Assembly (NCBI GenBank): GCA_028554795.2
Contig: CM068842.1
Coordinates: 52,775,608-52,839,607 of the forward strand
Direction: 5' to 3'
DNA from: Sinohyriopsis cumingii
Taxonomy: Eukaryota > Mollusca > Bivalvia > Unionida > Unionidae
Length of the DNA: 64,000 nt
Made by a program: the position numbers and the translations under genes. The notes under the pieces are model-generated. The model saw only the letters and a list, made by a program, of their open reading frames with translations. It was not told the origin of the DNA and ran no database searches. Below are positions 54,122 through 64,000 of this stretch, piece by piece (within the stretch, counting starts at the first letter, position 1; each line of letters opens with the position of its first letter).

Positions 54122-54999
54122 TGTATTGCAAAGGGCCATGAGGAAATGAAAGTCTCCTAAAATGATGTGGAATGCTGGGAATTAACTTGTACAGGGTATC
54201 ATCAGTATAAAGGTACCTGTCAGATCTGGTTGGAACGAACAAATATGGGTAAAGCGGTGCTACAGAAACTAGTGTCGGGAAGGGAAATCGGGGCAAAATT
54301 CATACAAATGGTATCATATAAAGTTGGAAATAAACTTCAAATGTTTGGGTAAGTAAAGCTACTGAAATGAAAATTAAAAGAATGAGCAATTAGGGATCAC
54401 AACTCTCTAAATAAAAACAAAAATGGCCAAATCACTCTTCTGAGGTCTTGAAAGTATAAAGCTGCATCCCAAACTGGATTCAACTGAGAAAATTTCCAGT
54501 AAAGGAGTCTGACTAAAACCACTGTTTATGGACAGAAGGACTTTAGTGAGTAGGGCCCACATGAGTCTACGTGTTTACTTTCTAAAGAATGGTCAATACT
54601 GGATTGTTTCCACTGTAACATGACCTCGGCCTGCGAAGAGGGTTTTAAAAAATTATGAACCTGAACAATTAGGTTAGAATTAAATTTAAAAAATGAGGAT
54701 GCTAGAATATACACAGGCACTCTTTGTTCGTACCTCACTTTACCCGCAGATGACAAAAGAAACCTTTCATCTGAAATGACAGATGAACATCACTGGAATG
54801 TGAAACATTAAATTGATTGCTTTAATATTTATACTTAAGATGACTACTCTCATCAAATACAATACTATAACGTTGTTCATGGGAACTATAAAAGTGGAGT
54901 GCCTTACTGTAAGGGAATACAGTACTTTACAATACATTTTCTCATAATGTTTTGCAGACTGGGGACAATTTTCATATACAAGAAAAACAAAATTCAAAC
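54122..54999. other. Intergenic sequence between TRMT44 and COX6A
   Basis: Short open frames on both strands, none with a domain. GTGGAGTGCCTTACTGTAAG then GGAATACAGTA (54894-54924) is an inverted relative of the Tigger-type terminus at 51628. Confidence 0.35.
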
Positions 55000-55006
55000 A
55001 AATATT

Positions 55007-55012
55007 TTTATT
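55007..55012 (-). promoter_or_regulatory. Candidate COX6A poly(A) signal
   Basis: AATAAA on the minus strand, about 235 bases after the COX6A stop codon. It is a plausible 3' end signal, but the AT-rich background makes chance matches likely. Confidence 0.35.
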
Positions 55013-55244
55013 CAAGAGACTTTATATCACTGGATAAACTGTATAAAATTCCAAACATTTTAAGCTGTGAGACTGTTGTCAAATAAAACTTAATTTACAG
55101 CTTGTGTGTTTTCAAGTTTCTATCAATTCTCTTTCTTGATAGAAAAATATTTTTGAAAACAATATCTGGTAATTTTGTAAAAAGACTTTCAAATTACCAC
55201 ACAGAGCAATACAACTGATCTATATACTTAAAGAGTCTCTTTTT

Positions 55245-55349
55245 TTAATGATGATGATGCTCCATTTCTTCCTCGTAACCAGTGCCAGGAATGGCATTGG
55301 TCTGGGCATTGTGGAATAGGGAATGGTTTCCATCACCCCATGGGAATGG
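55245..55349 (-). CDS. COX6A: Cytochrome c oxidase subunit 6A, last exon
   Basis: On the minus strand, the acceptor CTAATTTCAG is followed by 34 codons and a TAA (55247-55245). The peptide begins [20 protein letters not shown], the near-invariant C-terminal segment of COX6A, which faces the intermembrane space of the mitochondrion. It ends [13 protein letters not shown]; the run of four histidines at the tail is unusual. The exon is in phase with the upstream exon at 58604-58746. Confidence 0.95.
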   Translation of the reverse strand, partial: PFPWGDGNHSLFHNAQTNAIPGTGYEEEMEHHHH

Positions 55350-58300
55350 CTGAAATTAGATAAAAGAGAAGCTAGTTATTTCAATACCTTTAGTGAAATC
55401 AAATTTCTGACTCAAGGGAATACAACATGACATTGATGCAAAGCATCAAATCACCCTCAACAAAGAGTTGCAATGACTATAGGTTGAGCAGGAATTTGTG
55501 CAATTAAAATTTTGACATTTTACAATTGCGTTTATTAATAAATAACATGTACTACTTTATGATAGAGCTCTCTTTTAAAGCTTTTATGTTTGGCAGTTTT
55601 ATTAAAGTAATTGCTGATCCTTTCAAATCCCTTATAATATGTAACAATAACCTGTGTCATCATAAAACAGCACGAGTATTACATTTGTAAAAATTGATTA
55701 GGAATCTAAATTGTATTAATAACTATTACTATTCATGACATCACACCTGTATCATAGTGATAGTAGAAATCTATGAAAATAATGTAAATTGCAACAGACT
55801 GATGAACAAGTGTCCCTAGAAGGGACTAATGCTCTACCGAGTGAAAAGAATTTACAGGAGTTCAAGATGAGACCATTTCTTCCTTTTAACTATTAAGCAT
55901 TGAAACCATCTTAAGCAGTAACAAACTGTCAAATTAGTTGCCGTGGTGCAAATATTGGATGTAAGCTTGGCACTATTTTCATTCAGGAAGAAGTAGATAT
56001 CATTAGACGTTTTTTGATGAAACACGATGTCATAATGATCATTCATTCAGGGGGTGTAATGATAATATTTTAAAGATGATTATTATGGCAGCCATACTGG
56101 ACGTAAGAATGACACCATTTTCCTTTAGACCAAAATAGGTTTCATAAAGAGCATATAGGTGAAAACCATGTTGCTATAGTCATCCATTTGGGAGGAGCAG
56201 CCATAACCATATTTCATACTGTATTTCAGAAATGTACCATTTTAATTCAGAATCAAGTGGACATCACAAGTCTTTCAGTGAAAACCCCATGTTCATATGA
56301 CCTTCCATTCAGGAGTAGCAGCAACAACATATTTTCAAGATAGCAGCCATTTTGGACAGGATATCATAACAAATACTTTAGTAAAAACCACACATGCTGA
56401 TATCTGAAAGAGTAGCAATAATAAGAGTTTCAAGATTGCCATTGCTGTGGCGAAATTGGACAACAGATTTCATTTATGATCAAAGAGATGTCATAAGAAG
56501 TCCAAATTCATTCAGGAGTAACAAAAAAGATTTTCAAGTTGGCTGTCATAGCAGCAATACTGGATGTTGAGAGCAGCATCATTTTCATTTAGAACCAGCT
56601 AGACCATGGGCTGAATGGATATGCAGTTTCAGTTGCATTGTCCATTCAAAGAATAATTTTATTAGTTCATTTTTCTTTTAAAGTCGTACTTTTAACAGTC
56701 TCCTGAAGCAATATTATAGCCCAACACATTACATGTAAGCCAATACAAAAAGCAGCCAAATAAATCTTTTTAACCAAATGGGAGTTAACTTACTGCCTTT
56801 CATAAAATGTGTACTATCGTAGGTTTCACTTTACATCGTCCTATAACACATTATCCAAATATCAAGGAGGATAATGATTCATCTTCTTTCTAATAAGTTA
56901 CACTTGAACTTTAAGATCTTTCTTTTATTGCAGCAAAAGTTAAAAACCAACAAAATCTGCAATGACCCGCTGACTTTGTAAGTTTACTGATTTCTTTGCT
57001 GTGAAATAATGTCTTAGGTTATAATGTGTTCTCCAGATATCTTATGGCAAACGAGGACAGATTTTTAAAAAATTCTAAAATCCTGTCACGAAAGGGTTAT
57101 TCACTTTTGCAGTCTTTGCAATCACGCGACCAGAAGCCACACTGGTAATCCTAATGAATGTGCCGTATTCCAGTCAAGGGAATTATTTTCTCCATTTTTC
57201 GTTAAAGTTAGATCCAGTTACTCTTTTGTGTTCTGCTTCTTTCACTTTCTTCGCTAATGCTTTTTAGTCACGACATTTTAATCTGGAGATCACTTTCTAG
57301 TGCAACAAGTCTTGAGGTTAAACATCTAGATGACAGCTTGCTGAGCTAGATGGAAATCGCGAGATTCGGGGAAGCTACTCCGTCATAACATTGCCTATGC
57401 TAGTCTGGTTCATTGTTTCGTATGTTCCCGTGTTGCACTCTGCTATACAAATAGAGAAGCACAAGGCAGGGAGCAAACAAAGCAGGGAACTAGTCAATGC
57501 CTATACTCGAAGTATATACGATGCCATCCATCGTCCAATGCATTGGGTATTAAATAAATCCTGATCATATTATGAAAATTCTCTGCATCAAAAACAACGC
57601 ACGGCAACAAAAATGTGTGCATCAATTTTCTCCAGCGTGCGTCCCTGACACATGAATGTGCTTGTAGAGGGAAAGCTACCAGTAGGATCTTTACAAAAGA
57701 ACTGAATTCTGATAAAGATGCACTAAGCAAGAGGTGTGTGACCGGTATTTTTTCCCTCTTATGATAGATAAGACACAGGGACTGCAAGAGAAATGAAGGA
57801 TACAGAAAAAAATCAAATCTTCCAATTACCTACCCTCACCTTAGAAACGTGTTCAATACAAAAAATAAATAATTACAAATGTCCCTTTTACACAGAGGGA
57901 AACATAACTGACCAATGTACACCAAGTGTATGGAATAATAACTCTCAAGAGAGCTAAAGTGTATAACAACCAAAGAGGTTTTTGTCTTAAAACAATCAGG
58001 ATATACATTTAAATATAAAAGATGAAATTAGCATGTTTTACAAAACTGAATTACTCATTTTCCTCTAGGAAAAGGCACTAATCTTCTTAAATGTCAACAA
58101 TGAAGAACACTGCAGCGTGACAACCGAAAAATATATGGGAGGGTCCTTCATGCACGCCTAATGTATAGGATTATATTGCAGGGGCTTATATGGTATTTCA
58201 TGATAATGAGTTATGTCCCTTTATAAAGCTCAAGTGACTTTTGAAGTCCAAAAGGCTAACAGAGCAATAGGAAGGACCTTATTATTAGAAATATGTACTT

Positions 58301-58603
58301 TGTAACAGAAGAGTAAACAGCATCCCAAAGCTTTAATGGGATTTTAATTCCGCAAATCATCAATCCAACAAACGACTAGAGAAATGATTCAAAGTGTTGC
58401 AAAAAGCAAAAATTTCAGTTGAATATAGCCACTGATGTAGAATTTGTATAACTTACAAAAACAATAACATTGAAGTTATATAACTTTAAAAACATGGAAT
58501 CTTAACAATCAAACACCACAATCAAAAAAGTGAGTTTGAATGTCGAGTTCTGTGCTCTGAAATTATAGTTATATTATGCACATATCACTATTGGAATACT
58601 TGC
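55350..58603 (-). other. COX6A intron
   Basis: This intron has an unusual GC donor (GCAAGT, read on the minus strand at 58603 downwards) and an AG acceptor at 55350. It holds the reversed ~135-bp repeat. Near 57060-57480 is a stretch with more CpG than its surroundings (for example CACGCGACC, ATCGCGAGATTCGGGG), which could be a promoter of something unannotated. A 97-codon minus frame at 57494-57787 is unrecognised. Confidence 0.5.
55880..56640 (-). repeat. Diverged ~135-bp tandem repeat, reverse copies
   Basis: On the plus strand, CACCATTTTCCTTTAGACCA, ACCATTTTAATTCAGAATCA and ATCATTTTCATTTAGAACCA alternate with GTGAAAACCATGTT-type and GATAGCAGCCATTTTGGACA-type blocks, at spacings of roughly 120-140 bases. 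The reverse complement matches the unit at 410-905. Confidence 0.6.
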
Positions 58604-58746
58604 CTTGGTTCTTTTTCGGAGATGCTCATACTCAATATAATCTGGCCGTGCGTGTTCCTCTCCAACGATAAAGGCATTATAGTAGCAAAGGGATATACCC
58701 GGAATAGCAACAAAGAAAGTTAGTAACTTCCATCGCTTCATACCAC
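58604..58746 (-). CDS. COX6A: Cytochrome c oxidase subunit 6A, transmembrane exon
   Basis: COX6A is a small nuclear-encoded, single-pass subunit of respiratory complex IV in the inner mitochondrial membrane and affects its activity and dimerisation. The acceptor TTTTTCAG (minus strand) is followed by two bases completing a glycine codon, then 47 codons starting GMKRWKLLTFFVAIPGISLC. This matches the family's W-K-x-LTFFVA-PG membrane segment. The exon continues with EEHARPDYIEYEHLRKRTK, again family-like. It ends at AAG followed by GCAAGT, so this intron appears to use a GC donor. The exon that would carry the start codon and transit peptide was not found at higher coordinates; it may be too short to recognise or lie beyond base 64000. 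Confidence 0.95.
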
Positions 58747-58917
58747 CTGAAAAACAGATGATGTCCTGTAATGATTGAAACACTATAATTAACCATGACA
58801 ATGTTAGGATATGGTGATAACATCAATCTTGACTCCATGAAAAAGTTATAATTCTTAAATATGTCAAAGATAGATATTTTTTAGCATGTTTCATGCATAA
58901 TTGATAAACATTTTGGT

Positions 58918-59157
58918 TGTTGTTGTTGTTGTGGGGTTTAACGCCATTTTTCAGTACACGATAGGCTATGCATTGTGGCCAGTATTAATGGTGGAGGAAG
59001 AACCCAGGAAAAACCACCGACCCACGAGAAGCTACTGGAAAGCTTTCTCACATACCCACACTGGCAGAATCCTAGACTCGAACCCACGCAGACAGAGGTG
59101 AGATGGCAGTGATCCGTAACTGAGAGCGCTTTAGATCACTCGGCCACTCGGGGCCCC
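58918..59157 (-). mobile_element. tRNA-Leu-like SINE, copy 5
   Basis: Minus-strand element: GGGGCCCCGAGTGGCCGAGT then GATCTAAAGCGCTCTC, a B box GGGTTCGAGTCTAGG, and a tail read as TTGTTGTTGTTGTTG on the plus strand. AAACATTTTGGT flanks it on both sides (58906-58917 and 59158-59169), a perfect 12-bp duplication. It lies upstream of the COX6A transmembrane exon. Confidence 0.92.
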
Positions 59158-59169
59158 AAACATTTTGGT

Positions 59170-60779
59170 AAATCATCCGCTATATATATATATGCCAATG
59201 AAGGAGCATGTTGTTGGAAGAATTGCAAAATGTCAGAAATGAAAACAACTTCACAAAAAGTTGGTCCTTTGAGTACTGCTCAGAAATTTCATGTCAAAAT
59301 GATTCAAATAAACATCATCAGTCATACATTCTGCAGTAGTGGGAAAACGGAATGGACAGAAATTGATAATTACAAACTGATTTTGGTAAAAGTTTCTTTT
59401 AACTGCTTTTGCACCACAAATGATTATTCATAATTATTTTAAATAATACAAGTTTCATCACATTGATTTCATAATGGCATTTGATTTTGAAATGAAAATA
59501 TTAAATATTTTAAAGATAGTTAAACTTCTTAGTTTATATGCAATTATTTTATATAAATATGCTATTGTAACCTGCTAGACTTTTAGCATAGTTGTATGTG
59601 CACCTAACTGTGGTACATACGAACCACGATTACTAAAACTCCTGCCATCACTAATCTATTGAAGCAGTGAAAATATACACCAGTTGCTATAATAACAGTT
59701 AACATGTCGCCTTGTGCCAGTTGTATCAAACAGAATGTGAGATGTCATTCCCGTTCATTGTTAATTGTGCTGCGTTAAATGAATGGCTACCCACATCCTG
59801 TACTTGATGAGATACAATAAATCCCAGAGTGGAAATAGGTTGTTCCATGGTTCAAGCAAATTAGGATGATTATTGTTAAATTAGTCCTATCACACACATG
59901 AAAGTATCCTGGTGTACTGGCCCTAAACACTGATTTCAATATGGATGATACAAAATTATACATGTATGTGGTATCAGGCTAGTATTGGTCAATAAGGAAG
60001 AGATTTTCTACAAGACAACTTAAGGAATATTATACTGAATACAGTAGCATATTTTAAAATTTATACTGTTAACAATCACTCAATGCACCGTTCAGTGAAA
60101 ATTGGAAAGTACATGTACACTGTATGTAGTAGCATTTCATGGCCTATGTACAAAAAGGGTTATATGACATCTAAAGATCAGGTCAGACAAATGAAGTTAA
60201 CTTTTAGAAAGAGTTGCAGGCACCACTGAAACATCAAGAAAAAGATGATGATGAACATAGTGCAATCATAAACAAGAACATAAGAAAATACTAAAAGAAT
60301 TCCAGAAATGCTGTAAAATGCACATGAATGGCTCAAGTATGACCCAGAAAAGGATGTTAAATTGTGCACTTTCTGCACCACTTATTCAGAGAAATACAAA
60401 AGTGTGTAGTGCACTTCATTATGATTCTCTGACAAGTGTAAAAACTTTCATAAATTGTACCTTAAAATTGCACCAATACTGGTACTAAAGTCGTAAACCA
60501 ATACTGGTACTAAAGTCGTAAACCCAACAGATGCCAAACTATGGCATGCTGTTGGACCAAGAAAAAGATCACAGACTTGGCTTAACACAAAATGAATAGA
60601 AACTTTCAACTTTCTATGAGTCTTGTTTGTGAAATATAGTTATTCTCATTTAGAATTGATGTTATGAAAAAGAAATTTTTAATTAGCAATTGAACTGACT
60701 TTTGAGTTTTGCAGGATCAGTGAAACAAAATCTTAATTTTAAGCTGACACAGTCAACAAGGCTGCATTCCATGGTAAAT
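59170..60779. other. Intron or upstream sequence of COX6A, nothing recognised
   Basis: I searched the minus strand for a short exon with a start codon and a basic, serine-rich mitochondrial leader ending one base into a glycine codon, and found none that was convincing. An 11-base AT run follows copy 5 of the SINE. Confidence 0.35.
60473..60522 (+). repeat. Two 25-bp tandem copies
   Basis: CCAATACTGGTACTAAAGTC with GTAAA is repeated exactly (60473-60497 and 60498-60522). The identity suggests a recent duplication. Confidence 0.97.
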
Positions 60780-61240
60780 GGTTAGGTAATGTATGCATTC
60801 TGGCCAGGCATTTTTAATTCAGAAAAATGTAACTCCAGGGCAGTTTTTACTGCTTTATCTGCTCTTTCATTACCCTTAATACTAATGTGATTAATCAGCT
60901 AGCGATGCAAAAGACCTTTTCCATATTACTGGAACAAATTGAGTTTCTGCAAGATTTTGTATATAAACTGGTTGTCATATTTCAGGTTTGGCAAGGCTTT
61001 CAGAGTCAAAAGAGAATCAGAAAAGATTTTTACAAATTTTCAGGGGTGAAGGGGTGGGTGGGGTTCAATGTAGTTTAAAGTTATGAATACGGCTATAAAT
61101 TCTATTGAAATAAGGAGTCTTTATTTGGTAATCTGCTTACAATATGGCGACATGTCATGTTGCAATGGCAGAACTAACCATGTCTCCACCATTCAAACCA
61201 TCTGTGTACAGGAAGATGGGGCCACAATAAGGATCTGACT
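60780..61240 (-). pseudogene. LINE RNase H domain remnant
   Basis: Minus-strand translation from about 61225 gives IFLYTDGLNGGD, the first catalytic strand of a retroelement RNase H (YTDG). FSFDSESLAKPEI resembles the SDS strand, and HISIKGNERADKAVKTALEL (about 60845-60905) is the typical GNExAD helix at the end of the domain. Several stops break the frame. The rest of the LINE was not identified; a plus-strand open frame over this area is a shadow. Confidence 0.6.
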
Positions 61241-61336
61241 TCACTGAATCTACCTCCACCAATGATTATTATTTCAAAACCTTTTGAATTTTCAAGGACC
61301 AAATATTATTTGGGAGGTTCTGATAACCATGGTAGT

Positions 61337-61579
61337 TGTTGTTGTTGTAGGGTTTAATGCCATTTTTCAGCACACGACAGGCTATACATGGTGGCCAGTA
61401 TTAATGGTGGAGGAAGAATTTGGTTAAACCCAGGATAGAACCACCGACTCATGAGAAGCACCTGGCAAGCTTTCTCACATAGCCACATTGGCTGAATCCG
61501 AGACTCGAACCCACGCAGACAGAGGTGAGATGGCAATGATCTGTAATGGAGAGTGCTTTAGACCACTCGGCCACCCCAG
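61337..61579 (-). mobile_element. tRNA-Leu-like SINE, copy 6
   Basis: Minus-strand copy with head GGGGTGGCCGAGTGGTCTAA, a B box GGGTTCGAGTCTCGG and an AAC tail read as GTTGTTGTTGTAGGG. The middle carries a rearranged stretch (AATTTGGTTAAACCCAGGAT) not seen in other copies. TAACCATGGTAGT flanks it on both sides (61324-61336 and 61580-61592), a perfect 13-bp duplication. Confidence 0.92.
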
Positions 61580-61592
61580 TAACCATGGTAGT

Positions 61593-63164
61593 GATTCGGG
61601 AATACAGAATGTTCTAATATTTGCAACACTGATTTTTGTTGTTTCTAGGATAAGATTAATTCGTATACCAAAAGGTGGAATGAAATTTGGTTTTGGTGTG
61701 TACAATGTCTGGTATTTTAATCTAAAAATGACACAAAGCCACACAAAGCCTGCTAGAGACATGCAAAGTAAAATTATAAAAGTTTATTTATGTTCTAAAA
61801 TACATGTATATTGATGATTAAATTAACCTAACAAAAGACTAGTTTTCAACATAATCATGCTGAATTAACTGACCAAAATTTGAGTGACAAAGTTCGGAAT
61901 GTAATGTTGATAATAACAAAGTCTAACAAATTTATATTTAAAATGTTTGTTATTATTATAAACTGCTGATTTGACTTATTATCAAAAGAAAATACAATTT
62001 TTAGATATATCATGTCTGAATAAGTTATCAATAATGTGTCTACTTTCATCTCCATTCAACAAAGCAAAATAAAGGCACACAAAGCCAGACAAAGTCATAT
62101 TTGAAGGGTGCATTTATAATGCAATGTGTTTCATGAATAATCAACCAAACTGAAATTATTATCATTAATGAGATAGAAATCTGTATGCACTTAAATCCTA
62201 AGAAAGACAGAGAAACTAGGCAATGAGAAGATACTCTAGTATGGAATGCATTATACACATATTTCCCTACATAATTTTGAGTTGTTAAATCTTCAGTTAG
62301 TTTGTACATGAATGGCTTCTGCAAAAAAAAGGATCAATATAAGACTTTCTAAGCGAGAGATATAGACAGATTAAGACGAAATAATATTCATGTTCGATCT
62401 CATTACTTAAAGTTCACATATTCTTTCAATCTTTCTTCTTCTACAATTCTACTGGTCTCAATATTGCTGATCACACACACAGCCTAGAAATATTTTCAAG
62501 CCAAATCCAACTATTGAAAAAAAAAATCTAATAAAAAAAAATTCATGTTTGTCATAAGCATATGTGACTGCATATAATACAAGTAATCCTTTGTAAGGCT
62601 GTGAATCATCCTACATTTTTCAGGAGCCCACTTGTTTCCTGTCTGAATTGTTTTTCTTAATTCCACTAAATTTCCTCAGTATTTTAGAGTTTTATGTTTG
62701 CTGTTTTCTCATAATACAATAGTAACATAGGAGTAGCAAACTTATCTACAACAAGGGGTTGGCCATTTAATGTTTGGGGGTGGGGTGGGACCATGATTTT
62801 CTTTCAAGCTGAAATATTTTCACTTTATCTCAATCTTTTTTTCCTCCAAATAATACCAAGGATATAATAAGTGTTATACTGGTATACTGCAGTACAAAGT
62901 TTTCACAGTAACCAACTTTATTATTGCACTGTTTCTTTGGCTACAGGTTGTTTCGCCCTGACCCCTATTAAGTTTTGTCCCCAAGAAATATCTGTCCTAC
63001 CAACCACTACAAAGACATGGCCAAAATGGCACATCTGCATTTAAACTGACACTACTGGAAAAATATTTACTGTTGATTAAAAAAAATGATTGTGAATAAA
63101 TATGTTAGAACTTGAAAATATTTGCTTTGCCTACTTGTTGATCATTCCCAGTGCTCAAAAATCC
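61593..63164. other. Sequence with no recognised feature
   Basis: AT-rich. ACACAAAGCC repeats (ATGACACAAAGCCACACAAAGC near 61728) and a related GGCACACAAAGCCAGACAAA at 62072 form a short scattered repeat. Minus-strand frames at 61855-62055 and 62046-62324 have no domains. Confidence 0.35.
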
Positions 63165-63300
63165 AAAAGCCACACACATGGGGCCCCTCTAATTTTGGAT
63201 CGGGCCCCTAATGTATTCTAATTAATGTTTTCATCGGGCTTGTTGATAAAACACTGATGCGCTGATGAAGCAGAAATTTATTTTCAACATGGATCATGTT
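63165..63300 (-). repeat. Dispersed repeat, copy 2 (GGGCCCGATC family)
   Basis: GGGGCCCCTCTAATTTTGGA, TCGGGCCCC and CGGGCTTGTTGATAAA followed by GCTGATGAAGCAGAAATTTA match the reverse complement of 26755-26900 over about 135 bases with scattered changes. Confidence 0.6.
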
Positions 63301-64000
63301 GAAAGACTAGTAAATTATTAATAGTTATCCACATGTATGCCCCATACCCTTATGAAGATCATCCAATTATTATACTTAGCTGCAAACTTTGTTTTCAAAG
63401 CAAAGTACATAATTTATAAATGGAGAACAGATTGCCTGGGTTACCATAACTAAGGTTCAAATGGCTTTAACATACATATGATTATAAAATACTGTTTTGG
63501 ATAATTATGTGCCAGATACCAGCCAAATCAGTACTGGAACTTTTCAGCAATTGTTTCAACCTGTAGAATGACGCTTGGCCATGTTATAAAACTTAGGTTA
63601 GCATGTATACACAAGCTGATAATTGATTACTTTATTGGTGTAATCTGGAGAGTTTAGGCGAAATGGCACAAGTTTTAGAGTATTGTAAGTAATAAAGGGA
63701 TAAAAGGTGGTTATGTTTGCTTCTGAGTCGTTGATTAAAAAGTGAACATCCTTTGGCGGAGTTGAATAAAAGAGGAAAGCCAGACTAAAAATGATTTTTG
63801 CAAAACCACTTGAGTATTTTTATGGTCTTGTTTAATTGAAGTGGTTTCAAGCTAAAGTTTAATGAAAAATAATTCAGCCTTCCCATGCTCATGCTTACAC
63901 TAGTGTAATGAAACACGAGTTAAACATATTAAACATAAACTATAAATCAAGTTTCAGATGCTAAATGAACATAAACACCGTTGATCCACCGAGTAAGGAG
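63301..64000. other. Right edge of the window, nothing recognised
   Basis: AT-rich with no open frame over 60 codons showing any domain. It could hold COX6A upstream intron, but no exon was identified. Confidence 0.35.

Noticed and set aside
54167-54352. Short open frames at the outer edge of the Tigger element
   Set aside because: No homology recognised on either strand, and no splice or poly(A) context ties them to COX6A or TRMT44.

Overview
This window looks like nuclear DNA from an animal, most likely a mollusc or another lophotrochozoan. The base composition is AT-rich, the genes are split into small exons with GT-AG introns up to about 10 kb long, and no bacterial-style operons are present. 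The mobile-element mix (DIRS, pogo/Tigger, hAT and piggyBac-like elements, a LINE, and a tRNA-derived SINE with an AAC tail) fits that group. The species cannot be fixed from the sequence alone.

Two host genes are supported. The first fills most of the window on the + strand: the gene for tRNA (uracil-2'-O-)-methyltransferase (TRMT44/METTL19). Nine exons lie between 1628 and 52091. Their splice phases join into one uninterrupted frame of 478 codons plus a stop, ending in a CCCH zinc finger and a poly(A) signal at 52171. The 5' end of the gene was not found and probably lies before base 1. The second gene, on the - strand, is cytochrome c oxidase subunit 6A. Its last two exons are at 58604-58746 and 55245-55349, joined by an apparent GC-AG intron. 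Its transit-peptide exon was not found. The two genes are tail to tail, with a decayed pogo/Tigger transposon between them.

Everything else supported is repeat or decayed mobile DNA. From left to right: a diverged ~135-bp tandem repeat (410-905); a pogo-type transposase remnant (2.4-2.9 kb); a piggyBac-like element bounded by TTAA (3265-3875); a SINE with two tRNA-like heads set between a 150-bp direct repeat (4.55-5.36 kb); a hAT MITE with a perfect 8-bp duplication (6827-7005); two tRNA-Leu-like SINEs; a hAT transposase remnant (10.2-10.9 kb); a broken gene pairing a SWIM zinc finger with a YqaJ/lambda-exonuclease-like domain (13.7-15.1 kb); an inverted-terminus element (18.77-20.67 kb); three DIRS retrotransposon remnants (20.7-22.9, 34.6-37.5 and 39.6-40.9 kb); a 22-bp minisatellite of about 21 units (28921-29372); a decayed LINE (41.7-45.4 kb); two more SINEs near 47 kb; the Tigger element (52.5-54.1 kb); the ~135-bp repeat again in inverse orientation (55.9-56.6 kb); two minus-strand SINEs; and a LINE RNase H remnant near 61 kb.

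No intact new gene system was seen. The observations most worth checking are the SWIM-YqaJ pseudogene, the shared YxDS change at the reverse-transcriptase catalytic site in two DIRS copies, the recurring inverted motif beside those copies, the six SINE insertions with clear target duplications, and the inverted satellite-like repeat outside both genes.
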